Positions 35,842-47,517 are shown, numbered from the stretch's first letter. The stretch: 64,000 bases of DNA from Argentina anserina (GCF_933775445.1 NC_065873.1:372001-436000), one strand, 5' to 3'. A program made the numbers and translations. Notes: generated from the sequence alone by a model not told the origin.

Positions 35842-36808
35842 GGGAATAAGCATAGCTAAATATCAAGATTGCGGAGACGTTTGTACTAATTGTTGCTGAC
35901 TAGGTAGACTTTAGGTTTTTGCTACAAACTAAGGTAATGACTCGATGAACTTGACTCTTTGCCGAGATAAGCCTGACTTGTGCTACATGCAGCGAAGGTG
36001 CATATGGTAACGGTCCTCCATTGAGAGACTTGTGCTACATGCAGCGAATGTGCATATGGTAGCAATGCTCTGTTGGAAGGCTTTGGTTTTGCTGTTGAGC
36101 AAACGTTTGGTTGAATTGTGTGTTGGCGATTTTGTGTTAAAGATTCATTTGTCTAGAGAACACAATTTTGTTCTTTCTTACGGATCAAATCATCAAAACC
36201 CCTTAGTTGATCAGGACAACAATTTTGTTCTCAACTCAATCCTATCCCCGAAATCTATTCCTAAAAGGAATGAAAATCTTCTCTGCTAATAGTTTCCCCA
36301 AATAACCGGTCCAACAGGCAAAAAGCCTTAAATAATTGCTAAAGAACACAATTGTTCTTTGATAAGATTTATTCCTTGCATGACTCTTTGACAGAATAAT
36401 ATCTTTAACCGTAGATATCAGTTAAATATATCAAAAAACCTCTAAATAGATTTTAATAAAATTACGTCGTAGGAATAAAGTCACATATATTAGCCTAGAA
36501 CTCATATCAGCTTAAAATGTATATTTTAGCTCAAACACATGATTAAGTAATTAAGTTGCTGTTATCTTATTTCATCCTACAAAAATCCAAGCAAACCGTA
36601 CTTGAAACTTGGGAACAAGCTCGGTGGATTGGATTTTTTTTCTCAAAATGAGTAATATAGTAGGGGGAAAAGGCATGATAAACTGATTAAGGAAAGAAGA
36701 AAAATTTGGCGGTGGCGTGGGATTCTAAAACAAAGCTGAAGCTAGACTCGAGTCTTCCTCTGTGCAAAATGACGTGATGCCGTGAAAACGGTGAAATTAC
36801 AAGCAATT
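35842..36808. other. Intergenic, no gene recognised
   Basis: AT-rich DNA between the Harbinger-type element and the next hAT element. A GTGCTACATGCAGCGAA(G/T)GTGCATATGGTA word is repeated about 57 bases apart (around 35980-36060). Confidence 0.35.
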
Positions 36809-36816
36809 GGCAAAAC

Positions 36817-37685
36817 CAAGGTACCAAATTTCCCCGATATTTTTGATATATCTTAGGGGTAAATATCTTATTTTTTCTCATATTTGCGATATTTTTCCGA
36901 TAACATAAAATAGCTCTGATATTTCTTCGATATTTACGATATATCCGATATATCTTCGATATTTTAGAGAAATATCTGAAAATTTTCACTTAAAAAATTT
37001 AACTCAACTTGAGGATGTCTCGGACTCTCCTTGACCTAGAGTTTGTGATTAATTAATCACCTCGAGCCTCGAAGGATATAAAAAATAAGACTAGAAGAGT
37101 AGTACTTTAATCGGCTAATTTTTAATTTTTCGTAAAAGATATCGAGATGAGGAGTGAAAGTTCAAGTCTTAACTCTTAAAAGTTAAAAGTCAAGCTATAT
37201 CAATTGCCTTAAAGTTTTTATTTTATCAGTTTAGGCACAGAGCATAGTGGGATGTCAAACGAATCACAAGAAGTCAACTATCAATCTGGTCATCCTATTT
37301 ATGATTATGGTCAGTTTGGAGGCGTTTATGATCAATTATCGAGTTGGGTTCATTCTTACTATCACATTCTCAGAGAAACTATTGATAGTTCAAAAGAGAT
37401 ATATGACTATCATATTAACCATTACAATTCGTACTATATGGCTCGTATGTCTTAGGCAAAGTATTGTAGTTTTGTTGACCAATGTGCATTTTTTCAAGCA
37501 CCTAGAGCCTCTTTTTGGTACTAGATAAAATTAATAATTGTATTTGTTTGTATGTAATTCAATACTAAATAAATAATTTCGGAAGATGAACGATATTTTT
37601 TTCGAATATCCCCAATATATCTCTGATATATCCGATATCTTTTATTTTTAACGATATATCCCCGATACCAATATTTTGAACCTTG
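36817..37685 (+). mobile_element. hAT element with TATCG-rich ends and a short ORF
   Basis: The element is 869 bp, beginning CAAGGTACCAAAT and ending with the imperfect inverse (ATATTTTGAACCTTG). It is flanked by an exact 8-bp duplication GGCAAAAC (36809-36816 and 37686-37693). Both subterminal regions are packed with CGATAT/GATATATCC words. The middle carries a short open frame that may be the tail of the ancestral transposase. Confidence 0.85.
37252..37455 (+). pseudogene. Possible C-terminal tail of a hAT transposase
   Basis: The frame reads MSNESQEVNYQSGHPIYDYG, then QFGGVYDQLSSWVHSYYHIL and DSSKEIYDYHINHYNSYYMA, ending in a stop. It is rich in Tyr/Asp/Ser and looks protein-like compared with the AT-rich surroundings. 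I associate it with C-terminal tails of plant hAT-type transposases, but this is from memory and no DDE or hATC core is present. The element would be an internal deletion derivative that kept the last part of the gene. Confidence 0.4.
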
Positions 37686-38116
37686 GGCAAAACACGAGCC
37701 TTTGTTTTGCCAAAATCCCAAAAGAATTGTTTTGGCTCCTTGTAAAGTTGTGATGTTGGTACTGACAGACAATAAATAGAATCATGCCCAAGCCAAATTG
37801 ATATGGCCTGTTAAACTATAGTAACCAATTTCCTCGAAATCATGGAGTACTGATCGACAAGCGTCCGCAGAGTCGGAGAGAGACCTAGCTAACAATTCAG
37901 TTCCAGAGTCGCTCGCTTGTAGTGGGATTACTGGGATAAACTGCCATCAAAATTAAGCACCCTGAAATGGAGGAACTCAATTTAGTAACTTTGAAATATT
38001 AAGATGTTCTTAGAATTACTATGGTTACGAAAGCATAATGCAATCCTGGTGCAAGAATGCATTAATTATCACAAAGGCCGGAGATCCTTCTGCTCTTATT
38101 TGGCAACCTACAAAAG

Positions 38117-38652
38117 TGTTGGGGAATGCGGAAGAATGAACTATAGAATGGAAATTAAAATAACTCACAACCACAAGCGAAAAATAAAAATGATAGAGAA
38201 TACTGAGATTTAACGTGGTTCGGCAAAGTGCCTACGTCCACGGGTAGCAACAATAAAGAACCTCTACTATACGAATAAATGTTACACCGAGAGAAACACT
38301 ACTTCAAGACTCACACTTGAAGGAATACACTCACACACACACTTTATTTTGTTACACACACAAAACTCTATACTTGGAGTTTTCTCTATATCTCTCACTC
38401 TTGATCACACACGAGATGATCTCTCCATTATTATTCTTCTATGTTTATTGCACCATTTCTCATGTCTTTATATAGGCAAACATCTTTGTGCAATTCATGC
38501 ATTTGCATGTAACATGCATGGAATCAAAGTCAATCTTCTTCCTTGATTCATGCTCAATGTTCACATGCTCATCAATGCATTCTTATTTTTTTTGTCAAAC
38601 AAATCAGCAACCTACCACCATAAGATTGTAGATTTGTTTCTTACCTTCAACA
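38117..38652 (-). mobile_element. Copia-type solo or terminal LTR
   Basis: On the minus strand this runs from TGTTGAAGG to CCCCAACA, so it has TGTTG..CAACA ends. It includes a TATA-like CCTATATAAAG and, near its 3' end, CCCGTGGACGTAGGCA then GCCGAACCACGTTAAATC, a stretch I know from the R/U5 part of many plant Ty1/copia LTRs. No primer-binding site follows it on the left and no coding region lies beside it. The 5-bp flanks do not match exactly, so it could be a truncated copy. Confidence 0.5.
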
Positions 38653-39044
38653 AAGACTGCTCCAAGTTTCAACATAATCAACTCCATCAATTAATGGGTC
38701 ACCAAAGCAATAGGTGTGTTTGATTTACTCATGTGAACATCACATAGTTTTCTCGGATTGACCCTATCAAAAGAGTCTCATGATATCCTTTGAAATTTTG
38801 TGTGTGATAATTAATAAAGGTTTGTGACGGTGCTACTAGCTAGAGTTTGCTTCAGCTATGTTTAATTCCTTCATGCTTGCTCTATCTCTGTACTTATTTA
38901 TATCCTACATGTTCGTGAGGAATGTCTCAAACTCTCAATCTATATGTACATGTTCACATACTCATCTTCTCTTAGGCTAAATGTTTATTGAGTACTGTGT
39001 TCAGTAGTTTGCTCTAATTGTGTTTCATTGTTCCAAGATTATGG
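38653..39044. other. Intergenic, no gene recognised
   Basis: AT-rich DNA. It may contain a little more of the copia-type element next to the LTR (purine-rich sequence on the minus strand at 38653-38700). Confidence 0.3.
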
Positions 39045-39935
39045 ACCAACTGTATAGATACTGTCTCAATTTAGCCATCTCACAAGTGCTGGGTTTTAAT
39101 CATAAAATGTCTCAATACAATCGGGTATTATCTACCCACTTATAATCTCTATTTTATTTGTCAGTTCTTAAATGTGAGATATCTCATCTCCAACACGCTC
39201 TCTCATGTGCAACCTAATTTTTAGGTCTGCATGTGATAGATTAACATCCCACATACTGAGACGAAATAAACCAAGGTCAAATAACCAACGATACTCGGTG
39301 ACAATCCAATCGGAAACTGTCTGATGACATGATAATGAAACCAAACTCGGGCCCATGAAAAAATGGCATCAAACTCGGGCCCACATTAGATTGGAAGCAC
39401 GAATAGAGAGGGACCCGCTATGATACTATGTTAAATAGCGACAAACGTGGTATGTGGAGCAACTGTACGGATGCTATCCAACTTAGCCATTTTAGAGGTG
39501 TTGGGTTTTAATCACAAAAATGACATCGGTACAATTGGGTATTATCCACACATTTATAATCTATATTTTAATTATTACTTCTTAAATGTGGGATATGTCC
39601 TCTCCAAAACCAATTAGCAATGGATGGAGTAGTTCAAACTTTTATAAACCCACAGGCTATGTCTCATTTTTCCCATGTGAGATATATATTCTCAAAACGC
39701 TCCCGCACGTGTGGTGAATTTTCAAGTCATACACGTGGACAATATTTTAGGTGACGTGAAGTCTGTGTGGTCATTTGGGCTTCACACGTGGACGTGTGTA
39801 ACATACTCTAATACTATGATAAAGTGATCTGGGGTTCACATCCAAAACCAATTGGCAATTGATGGAGTGGCCCAGACCCTTATAAACTCATAAGCTATGT
39901 CTCATTTTTCCATGTGAGATGTATATTCTTAACAA
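39045..39935. repeat. Nested direct repeats of unknown type
   Basis: Segment 39045-39210 and segment 39450-39605 are similar (TTAGCCAT, GTGTTGGGTTTTAATCA, GGGTATTAT, TTATAATCTATATTT, CTTAAATGTGGGATAT). Segment 39605-39690 recurs at 39843-39930 (AAAACCAATTGGCAAT, CTATGTCTCATTTTT, CATGTGAGAT). These are probably copies of one repetitive element inserted near each other or partly duplicated. No coding sequence. Confidence 0.6.
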
Positions 39936-40747
39936 AATAACAAAGTTAAATTTATATTACTATTTTAAGAGAATGGGAGGTTGGAGGTCGTAGGGAAATG
40001 CTCTATTTTTTCTAGGATTTGTGCATTTCCTATTTTGTGATGGTGGTTGGTATGGTGGTGTGCAAGTTAATCTATCCAGAGGATCTATTTGGTTTTTTTT
40101 TGGGTTGGGACTTTGGATATCAATCTCTATATTTGTACTGATTATACCTGCATATATGTCCATTTGAAGTTGAACTATATGGAGATTATTAAGATCGGCC
40201 AAGTTCATTTCGGTGTGATTGGATTTCGATTCTGAGCGTTGTTGAAAACTTCATGTACAAAATTGCCAAATCCCTAGAATCAATTTAACAGACTGATCGA
40301 AGGATTTTATGTCAGTTAATTCATATATTCAACCATGGAAGACCTTATGTGAACTTCATATACATAGCACCCTGACATTCTTTTCCACTGATGCATCTGC
40401 AGATTAGAATATTCTTGCATTGCATACCAATGATACCATGTGATGGCACCAATAAATCATTGTTCAACTTTTCGTCAAACAAAAGCTAAGAGCTGTAATT
40501 TTAGTTTGATTCACAAACCGCTCGATGCGAGCCTGAAGTGAAAATGTGGACCTTTTTTTCCAAAGCATATTGTTTTGAAAGAAGCTAACTGGCTAATTAA
40601 GACAAACAGATACTCACCTTTTTGTGGTGTGATACATAGACTTATATATCAGAGTCATAAGGTCCCCATTTGGGGACATTCAGATAGATAGATATAGCTG
40701 TTTAGTATATATTTACAGTTGGCTGGTATTAGTGGTATAACTTGATT
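39936..40747. other. 3' flank of endoglucanase B, no gene recognised
   Basis: AT-rich DNA with short, unconvincing ORFs. The last part is the 3'UTR of the minus-strand endoglucanase. Confidence 0.4.
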
Positions 40748-42967
40748 CTATTGAGATTTGCTCCCAGCAAAGTATGCTAATGGTCCAACTATAGCACCGT
40801 TTATGTATGTTGCAGGCTCTGAATGACTATAATCGGCACGGTCATCTGGAAACCCATCATTCTGATTTGGACCTCCAACAACAGCTCCAACTAAGATGTT
40901 AGGATTTGGATTTGAAGAATAGAAGTACTGAAATCCCGCATCACAACTTATGGATTGTGAGTGACTGGCCAATGAGGGCAATGAAGATCCTCGGTGGTGA
41001 ATTCTCTTGGGATAGTACGGTCCATACCCTACCATGTAAGACATCTTCAGAGGGTTTACCCCTAATATGTAATCCACCTGAAATATCCATCAAGTCAAGC
41101 CATAGGTCATGTATGTGTGATGTTGTCTAACTATAACTCTCGCACCAGATATTAAAAGTTCAAATAAAAGATTTTGGCCGTTATAGATTCATATTGATAG
41201 TATAATATCGACATGTTTCACATCCCAGGAAGGATTCAAAGTAGATTTACCTGTCTCTTTGCAAGGCTCTTTAAAGTATTTGGAGTCACTACAAGGTTTC
41301 CACAATTAAATGTATGCTTTACTGAAGACATGTACTTGGAATAGGTAGTAAGCAAGAATGTAATTGAGGTGACATATTGGAGGTTACTTCCAGGCAGCTT
41401 GTATATGAGCCCTCCTACAATTTTAAGGAACTCATTGTTAATTGGTAATACCATATGTATATCTTAAGAATGACTTGTTCAGATTGGAAATCTGAATCTC
41501 ACCGGTGGTTTTTCAGATTTTGGCAGGTCAATCCGAATTGGATTGAGTCTAGAAGTACTAATTAGTACTGGAAATTAGATAGAAACAGATAATATACCTT
41601 GTGTGTATTGTGTACTTGAAGAGGGTGAGTTGGGCAAAATGCTGCACATAAATCTCTCAGCTTGTTGTTTATATGAGTCGAAATTCTTGTCATTGTTCAG
41701 CAACGCCCTCTGAAAAGCAAACCAGAAATCAATTTTACAGATAAGATTAACTAAGTTGGACGATTGGCATGGTATGAAATTTACCCTTGAAAGCAGAACA
41801 TAAGCACCGGCAAATTTGTTGTCCCAGCTGAAGATATCTGGTGAATCACCACCTCCCATGGTTTTCAAGAAATTGAAGTAAAAAGCATCATTTGTTGCTC
41901 TTAGAAGCCATGCAGCACCCCAAACCAATTCATCCTGTTGTTTAGTACCACAGTGATCAAAAGGTCAGTACCTAATTAGTAGTTACTACTTACTAGTTAG
42001 TACATAAATTGAACGTAACTTAGCGTATTGGTTATTCACTTATGATTCGGTAATGCAATTTTCAAATTGTGCAAAAGGAAATCCAACAACTTAAGTAGTA
42101 TATTGTAAAGCCAAGCCAAAAGATAAAGTACCTTGTATCCAGAATATGAGCAGTAAAATGGGCAAACTGCAGAACCAAGTGAATCGCTGTAGGCACCTCT
42201 ATACTGGATTGCAAATTGAAACACTTTCTTGGCTGTGCTCAACAGCAACCTCGAATATTTGGGGTCTACCTTCCTAAACACCATAGAAGCAGCGGCCAAT
42301 GCAGCAGCTGTCTCTCCGGCAACATCCGAGCCTGGATTGCTAGGAGAGACCCAGTAAACAGTTCGGGGTGTGTTCATGTCTTCGGGCCTCTCCCAACACT
42401 TGTGGTCCGCGTTGGGGTCCCCGACCCCAACATAGAGCCTACCGGGCGTGGCTCTAGCACATTTTAGAAGATATGTAGCGGACCATCGGATTGCCTCCCG
42501 GGTACTTGCTAGTTGGGATCCCAGTTTCTTGCCATACTCAAGTGCTCCCCATGAAAGCATTGTGGTGGTGAAGGCCATTGGTAAGTTGAACTTGACATTG
42601 TCTCCAGCATCATAGTATCCTCCAGTTAAGTCCACCTGCATGCGAAACAGTACGTTTTAGCAACTTTTCATTTTCTATATGAACTGAAAACCCACAAGGC
42701 TATGTTATTCTCATTTAAACTAACTTGTGCTTGACGGCCATCGGAGAGGCCAGAATTAGACCTCCAAATGATTTGTTGGGCGGCGCCGGACAGGAGCTTG
42801 CCTGACCTCTGTCCCTGGAAGAAGAGAATGGACTTTGCGAGAGCATCTCTGTAGTTTGGATTGCCTGCCTGCACTAATTGGACATTACCAATACTGGAGC
42901 CAAGGGAAATCAACACAGAGATGAAGAAGAAAGACAGGGCAGTAGTACTTGACATTGCCATTGGCAC
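40748..42967 (-). CDS. GH9 class-B endo-1,4-beta-glucanase (copy B)
   Basis: Tandem paralogue of the gene at 28.3-31.4 kb with the same six-exon structure: about 42725-42967, 42132-42635, 41785-41934, 41598-41709, 41251-41414 and 40748-41077, giving 500 residues. Exons 2-5 have the same lengths as in copy A. It has a hydrophobic signal peptide ([18 protein letters not shown]), the standard [12 protein letters not shown] motif with the catalytic Asp, IHHRGSS, and [16 protein letters not shown] with the catalytic Glu. No carbohydrate-binding module. Translation may begin at the first ATG (MPMAMSS) or at the third codon (MAMSS, 42961). All introns are short; the intron that carries a transposon in copy A is about 200 bases here. 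No defects seen, so it should encode an active secreted enzyme. Confidence 0.96.
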
Positions 42968-43059
42968 TTAATCTTCTCAAAATTAAGCGCCAATGTAAGT
43001 CTAGATATCTTATGGTTATAATCGTTAAGATTCCAATGACTTTGATGGGCTGGTGAGGT

Positions 43060-43080
43060 CCTTTAAATAGGGGCGGGAAA
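43060..43080 (-). promoter_or_regulatory. TATA box and E2F-like site of endoglucanase B
   Basis: The minus strand reads GGGCTTTCCCGCCCCTATT and then TAAAGG: an exact E2F-type TTTCCCGC (43073-43080) just upstream of a TATTTAAAG TATA element, about 100 bases before the start codon. It matches the copy A promoter almost base for base. Confidence 0.6.
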
Positions 43081-43965
43081 GCCCCCAGTTAGCAACTTAC
43101 CTTGCCGCTAATTCTGGCTTTCTTGTTCAAAGTTCAACCCTCATTTCTTTTCTACATACAGTATTTAATATTTTTCTTGGCTTTCGAAATAGATCAATTA
43201 CAACTTGAAACCCCAGGTTTTCCAAATTAGTTCATCATGTGTAAGCTTCAAAGTTAGGATACTATGACAAGTCCGAAATTAAACACTATCTATAAATAAT
43301 ATCAATGAGAATTTGAGAGGGTGTGTGAATAGTAATTTGGGGCGTATTAATAGCACAATCTTATCTATAACGTACTATCTGTATCAAATATTAGATAGCT
43401 GATCTTTCAATTCTATACGTGATTCATGCTTCATGCTTGTACGTAGTTGAAAATGCGAAACTAGATTTCAAACACTTCTGGCCTCAATATGTGCTCATTT
43501 TGCCAAGGAGTATATATGCTCTAAGGATATATATATTTACAACAAAGTGTATATTAATTACATCTAGCTTCTACATATTTCATTTCAAATTTTTTTTTAG
43601 AAGACATATTTCATTTCAATTATTTGCTGGTATTATGAATAAATTAAGCTTCTCTACTAGCCAGTACTCCATCACTAAATTCCAAAAGAAAATTAATCAT
43701 ATAATTAAGTTGGGTATGTTGGCCCTGTATTCACTCAACATGTCAACCTCTCGAACTCTTTGGATTGATAATAATTTCTCAACGAGCATGCATCAATATA
43801 CTTGTTGAACTCACATCAACATAAACACTGATAGCGCATCAAAAGAAAAAAAAAACATAATGACGGAACCTATTCATAGTTAAAAGTTTAAGCATCATCA
43901 TTCTCATTGTCTCTTGCATTCTAATATGCTACTGACCTCTAAACCTCTTACCCTAGCCAGAAAGC
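43081..43965. other. Upstream region of endoglucanase B, no gene recognised
   Basis: AT-rich DNA with one ORF of 129 codons at 43419-43808 that has no recognisable features and is probably chance. Confidence 0.35.
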
Positions 43966-43968
43966 CAT

Positions 43969-44729
43969 CACTACGCCATAAAATAAATACTCTTGGGTGA
44001 CGAAAGCTGATGAGAAAGGCTAAAGTCTATCACCCAAGATCTTTAACGCAACAGAGAAATAGATTCGTCACTCAAAACCTCTGGAGCGACGGCAAGTTTG
44101 TTGTTGTCGAGTGCAAACTAGGTTTAGATGTTTGTGCATTTGGAGAACTGTAGGGAGATGTTGCCGAAAGTTTCCCAAAACCGATTGTGAAACCACATGA
44201 AGTGCAATGGCTTAATAAAGAAAGTGTTCTCCTCAATGGGATAGGACCCTAACCGAAGGCATAAGGTGGTGAAGAACAATAAGAAAACTTGATTTTTTTT
44301 CTTTCTAAATAAGCTTAAAGCGACGGATCTAGAAACTTTCGTCGCTTGAACAAAGATAAAGCGACGAGCTTATAACCGTAAATGTTCGTCGGCTAACATT
44401 CTACCGATGAAAATTCGTCGCCTAAACAAGGTCAAGCTCTCGTGGTCTTAAAGTTTCACCCCTTGAGTTGTCGTCACACAAAGGGTAAAGGTTCGTCGGT
44501 AGAAAGTAGTGCGACGATGTAGTTTTCTGTCGCGTTAACATTTTCAAGCGACGATCTTTGCTATGTCGTCGCATAAAACTTGGATGGACGGACTTTACAC
44601 GACGATGTTTATGCGACAACCATGTTGTCAACGTAATCTTGATGCGACATATTTTTTGCCTTAAGCGACGGATCTTCTGCCTTAAGAGACAGAAAACTTC
44701 CGTCTCTTAAAGGTGTTAATGGCGTAGTG
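43969..44729. mobile_element. Non-autonomous CACTA (En/Spm) element
   Basis: The element is 761 bp, starting CACTACGCCAT and ending TGGCGTAGTG. It is flanked by the 3-bp duplication CAT (43966-43968 and 44730-44732), as expected for CACTA transposons. The inside is full of short subterminal motifs GCGACGA/TCGTCGC in both orientations, which in this class bind the transposase. No transposase is encoded. Confidence 0.88.
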
Positions 44730-44812
44730 CATACACATGAACCAATCCAACCACCCAGTAAAGCGAGTTTAAATTTTTTAACTCTAAAATGACTTGGACT
44801 ATAAGCAAGAAA

Positions 44813-44947
44813 TTAAACCATAAAAACGGATTAAACTACTACTCGATCTTGAAAAGTTTAAACCATAAAAACGGATTAAACTACTACTCGATCTTGAAAA
44901 GTTTAAACCATAAAAACGGATTAAACTACTTCTCGATCTTGAAAAGT
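44813..44947 (+). repeat. Three tandem copies of a 45-bp unit
   Basis: Units are at 44813-44857, 44858-44902 and 44903-44947, nearly identical (one Tyr to Phe change if translated). Because 45 is a multiple of three, the surrounding frame (44789-45049) stays open and would encode a 15-residue repeat LNHKNGLNYYSILKS. There is no sign of a gene around it, so I treat it as a minisatellite. Confidence 0.9.
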
Positions 44948-44949
44948 TT

Positions 44950-45905
44950 GCTCATGCGTGTTTGGTTCATGCCCGACCATTGGATACAAATGCCTCGTCA
45001 ATGGAGAAAGCAAGTCCCTGATTTTAGGTCATCTCTGAACTTTAGTTAGGGTCTGAGAAGCAGTGACCGAAAATATTGCCAAATTAATTTCCACTGATGA
45101 CATTCCATTATTACATGGCTTCTTTTCCAGAAAAAAAATCCAGGGCATAATGGAGCCGCAAATGGTGCCTCTTTCTTACCCTTGGATGGCGCTAACAAAT
45201 CGGCTCTAATCAATCTGAATAGTTCGATTTGAGTTAAAAATTGAGTGGATTGGATCTTCGTTATCTACTTTTTCCTATGCTGTAGGACTAAGTTATGTTT
45301 TTTAATTGTGTAGTTTATTATTCTCATTAGACTTTTGAGAGGAAGCTAGTTTCAATTCAAAGGAAGAACGTAGCATCATTCAAGACTTTACTTGTTCCTT
45401 CACGTACTCATCAACTTGGTACTGATCCATTATATCGAACTGGTTCGACCCTAGACATGTTTTAACAGATCTTTCATGTTGAGTCAACTTGACTAACCAT
45501 TCTTTTCACACTGATTCGAGGGAGGTTTAGCTGACTCATAAAAGGACCCTTTCACAATTCAGAAATATTACAAGCAGTAGGTTTAAACACCATACCTAAA
45601 CTACGTGATTCAGATATATAAAGCATGCAGCATTTCTAAACGCTGAATCGGCAATGCCACATATCTCAAAATTATGCCTGACATTTTACCTTCACTGAAA
45701 ATAGCTTCTTGACTCAATTACGTACATAACTCTAATACTCTGACTGCAAACTTATCGCCGAACCCAACACAATGATCCGGCTTACGGTACGTAGGTAGTA
45801 CTAATTGCCATTGAGGAGTATAACTGAAGCCCTGAACGCTTAAAAGTTGGACATGCATTTTCAGCTCTTAATATTATTCTCCAATAATCTCTCTCATTTT
45901 ACTTA
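44950..45905. other. Intergenic, no gene recognised
   Basis: AT-rich DNA without convincing ORFs. Confidence 0.35.
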
Positions 45906-46905
45906 GGCCTAGTTTGGTACCGTTTCAGTTTTTTTTTTTAAATCAGTTTTTAAGTTGACTTCTAAAATTCAGTGTTTGGTAACTTCAGAAAAATCAAGTT
46001 TATTTTTATTTTTTAGAATATATAGGTCACTCACAGCAGTTTTTAGAAGCAACCCGAATATTATTTTTAGAAACTGTTTTTACTGAAAGCTCAATAAATG
46101 TTAATATTTTTCTGTAAATTCTCAAACAACTCCCTTATTTATAATCATTCTCAATATATTAAAACAAAATCATGTTTTTTTGTCATTGAAGTAGTTTTAT
46201 TTAAAATTTATCAAATAATTTATTTATAGAAGCAAATTATTTTAAAGGGAAATGACCAAATGAACATAAACACGACACCAACTCTCTCTCTCTCTCTCTC
46301 TCTCTCTCCTACCTACCGGCGCCGACACCGATCTCCGATGAAGCATCGACGTGTGCAGCAACGTCACGGCTGTCCTCACTCTCCTTCTCTCTCCTCGACG
46401 ACGTTATCTCTCTCTCTCTCTCTCTCTCAAATTTGACATCAAGCCATAAGGATGTCGTCTTCGACTAGGGCAGTCATCATGGCCATTGCCAACAACCTAA
46501 TTTGAGCACTGATCTGAGCGCCACCACGAACCCTAAACATGATTATTAGGAGTCAATAATTTATTATTATGGGTTATTAGGGTCAGTAATTTATTCTCGT
46601 GACTGCGGTCGGAGCCTGATTGTGGCGACCGAAGTCCAGTGATCGGAGCTCGGAGTCCAACAAAGCTTCGGCAAAGTGGTATCTCTCATTAACTTTTTCT
46701 CTATCTATAAGTATTTAGATAGATAAGGGTAAAATAGTCTTAAAAATATACAAGATCATAGTTTGTGTACTATTTTGTCAAATAGTTGTAGATACTCTTA
46801 GAGTGAATAGTTACATTTTGAATTTTGTCATTCAAATGGTCAATAAATGGTCTAAATTTGTATCAATTGGTTTTTTTTTTAAATCGCAACAATACCAAAC
46901 TAACC
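45906..46905. mobile_element. Possible MITE with TAGTTTGGTA ends
   Basis: The left end reads GGCCTAGTTTGGTACCG and the right end (46880-46905) contains TACCAAACTAACC, an imperfect inverse. AT-rich sequence lies in between, with two CT microsatellites. I could not fix a target-site duplication. The right end directly abuts the hAT MITE at 46923. Confidence 0.3.
46284..46309. repeat. CT microsatellite
   Basis: About 12 CT units. A second CT run of about ten units lies at 46408-46428. Confidence 0.85.
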
Positions 46906-46922
46906 TTTGAGATAGTGCCAAT

Positions 46923-47517
46923 TAGGGGTGGGCACGGGACGGGATGGGACGGGACGGGGCTCATCCTACGTCCCGTCCCACTCTTTTGAATCGGGACGGG
47001 ATCGGGACGGGATCGGGACGGGATCGGGACGGGATCGGGACGGGACAAGGGTTTTTAAGAATGCATCCCACTCGGGATTAATCCCGGTTGGGACGGGACG
47101 GGATCGGGACGGAACGGGACAAATCCCACCTTCCTATTAAGTTAAATAAAAACCTATATTTTTACTTTTTCATTAACAAAGTAACATTCAATAATGAATT
47201 TTTAACAAAAATAAAATGCAAATTATGTTTAAAATATTATAATTTACCATTATTATTTGAGTTGATATAATTTTGGAGTTATTAAGAACATAAATTAGTT
47301 TCATTTTGATACAAATATATAAGAATTTTTAAGTTTTAATTAAAAGTGGGACGGAACGGGACGAAGCGGGTTAGAAATTATTCGTCCCACGTCCCATCCC
47401 ACTATTATGAAGCAGGACGGGATCGGAACGGGACGAACGTTTTTAGACCTCCGTCACGTCCCGTCCTTATGAATTTCGGGACGGGATCGGGATTTCCGTT
47501 TTTTATGCCCACCCCTA
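46923..47517. mobile_element. hAT MITE with GGGACGGGATC repeats
   Basis: The element is 595 bp with perfect 12-bp inverted ends TAGGGGTGGGCA / TGCCCACCCCTA. It is flanked by an exact 8-bp target duplication GTGCCAAT (46915-46922 and 47518-47525). Near the left end is a short tandem array of GGGACGGGATC (46990-47045), with further GGGACGGGA words near both ends. No coding capacity. The ORFs crossing it are simple products of the repeat. Confidence 0.93.

Noticed and set aside
38765..38776. AAAAG at 38771 as the right-hand target duplication of the copia LTR
   Set aside because: The base before it does not give a CA end, and this would move the border 120 bases past the better CAACA end.
43419..43808. 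129-codon ORF upstream of endoglucanase B as a gene
   Set aside because: It has no recognisable motif, composition follows the AT-rich background, and no splice or promoter signals support it.
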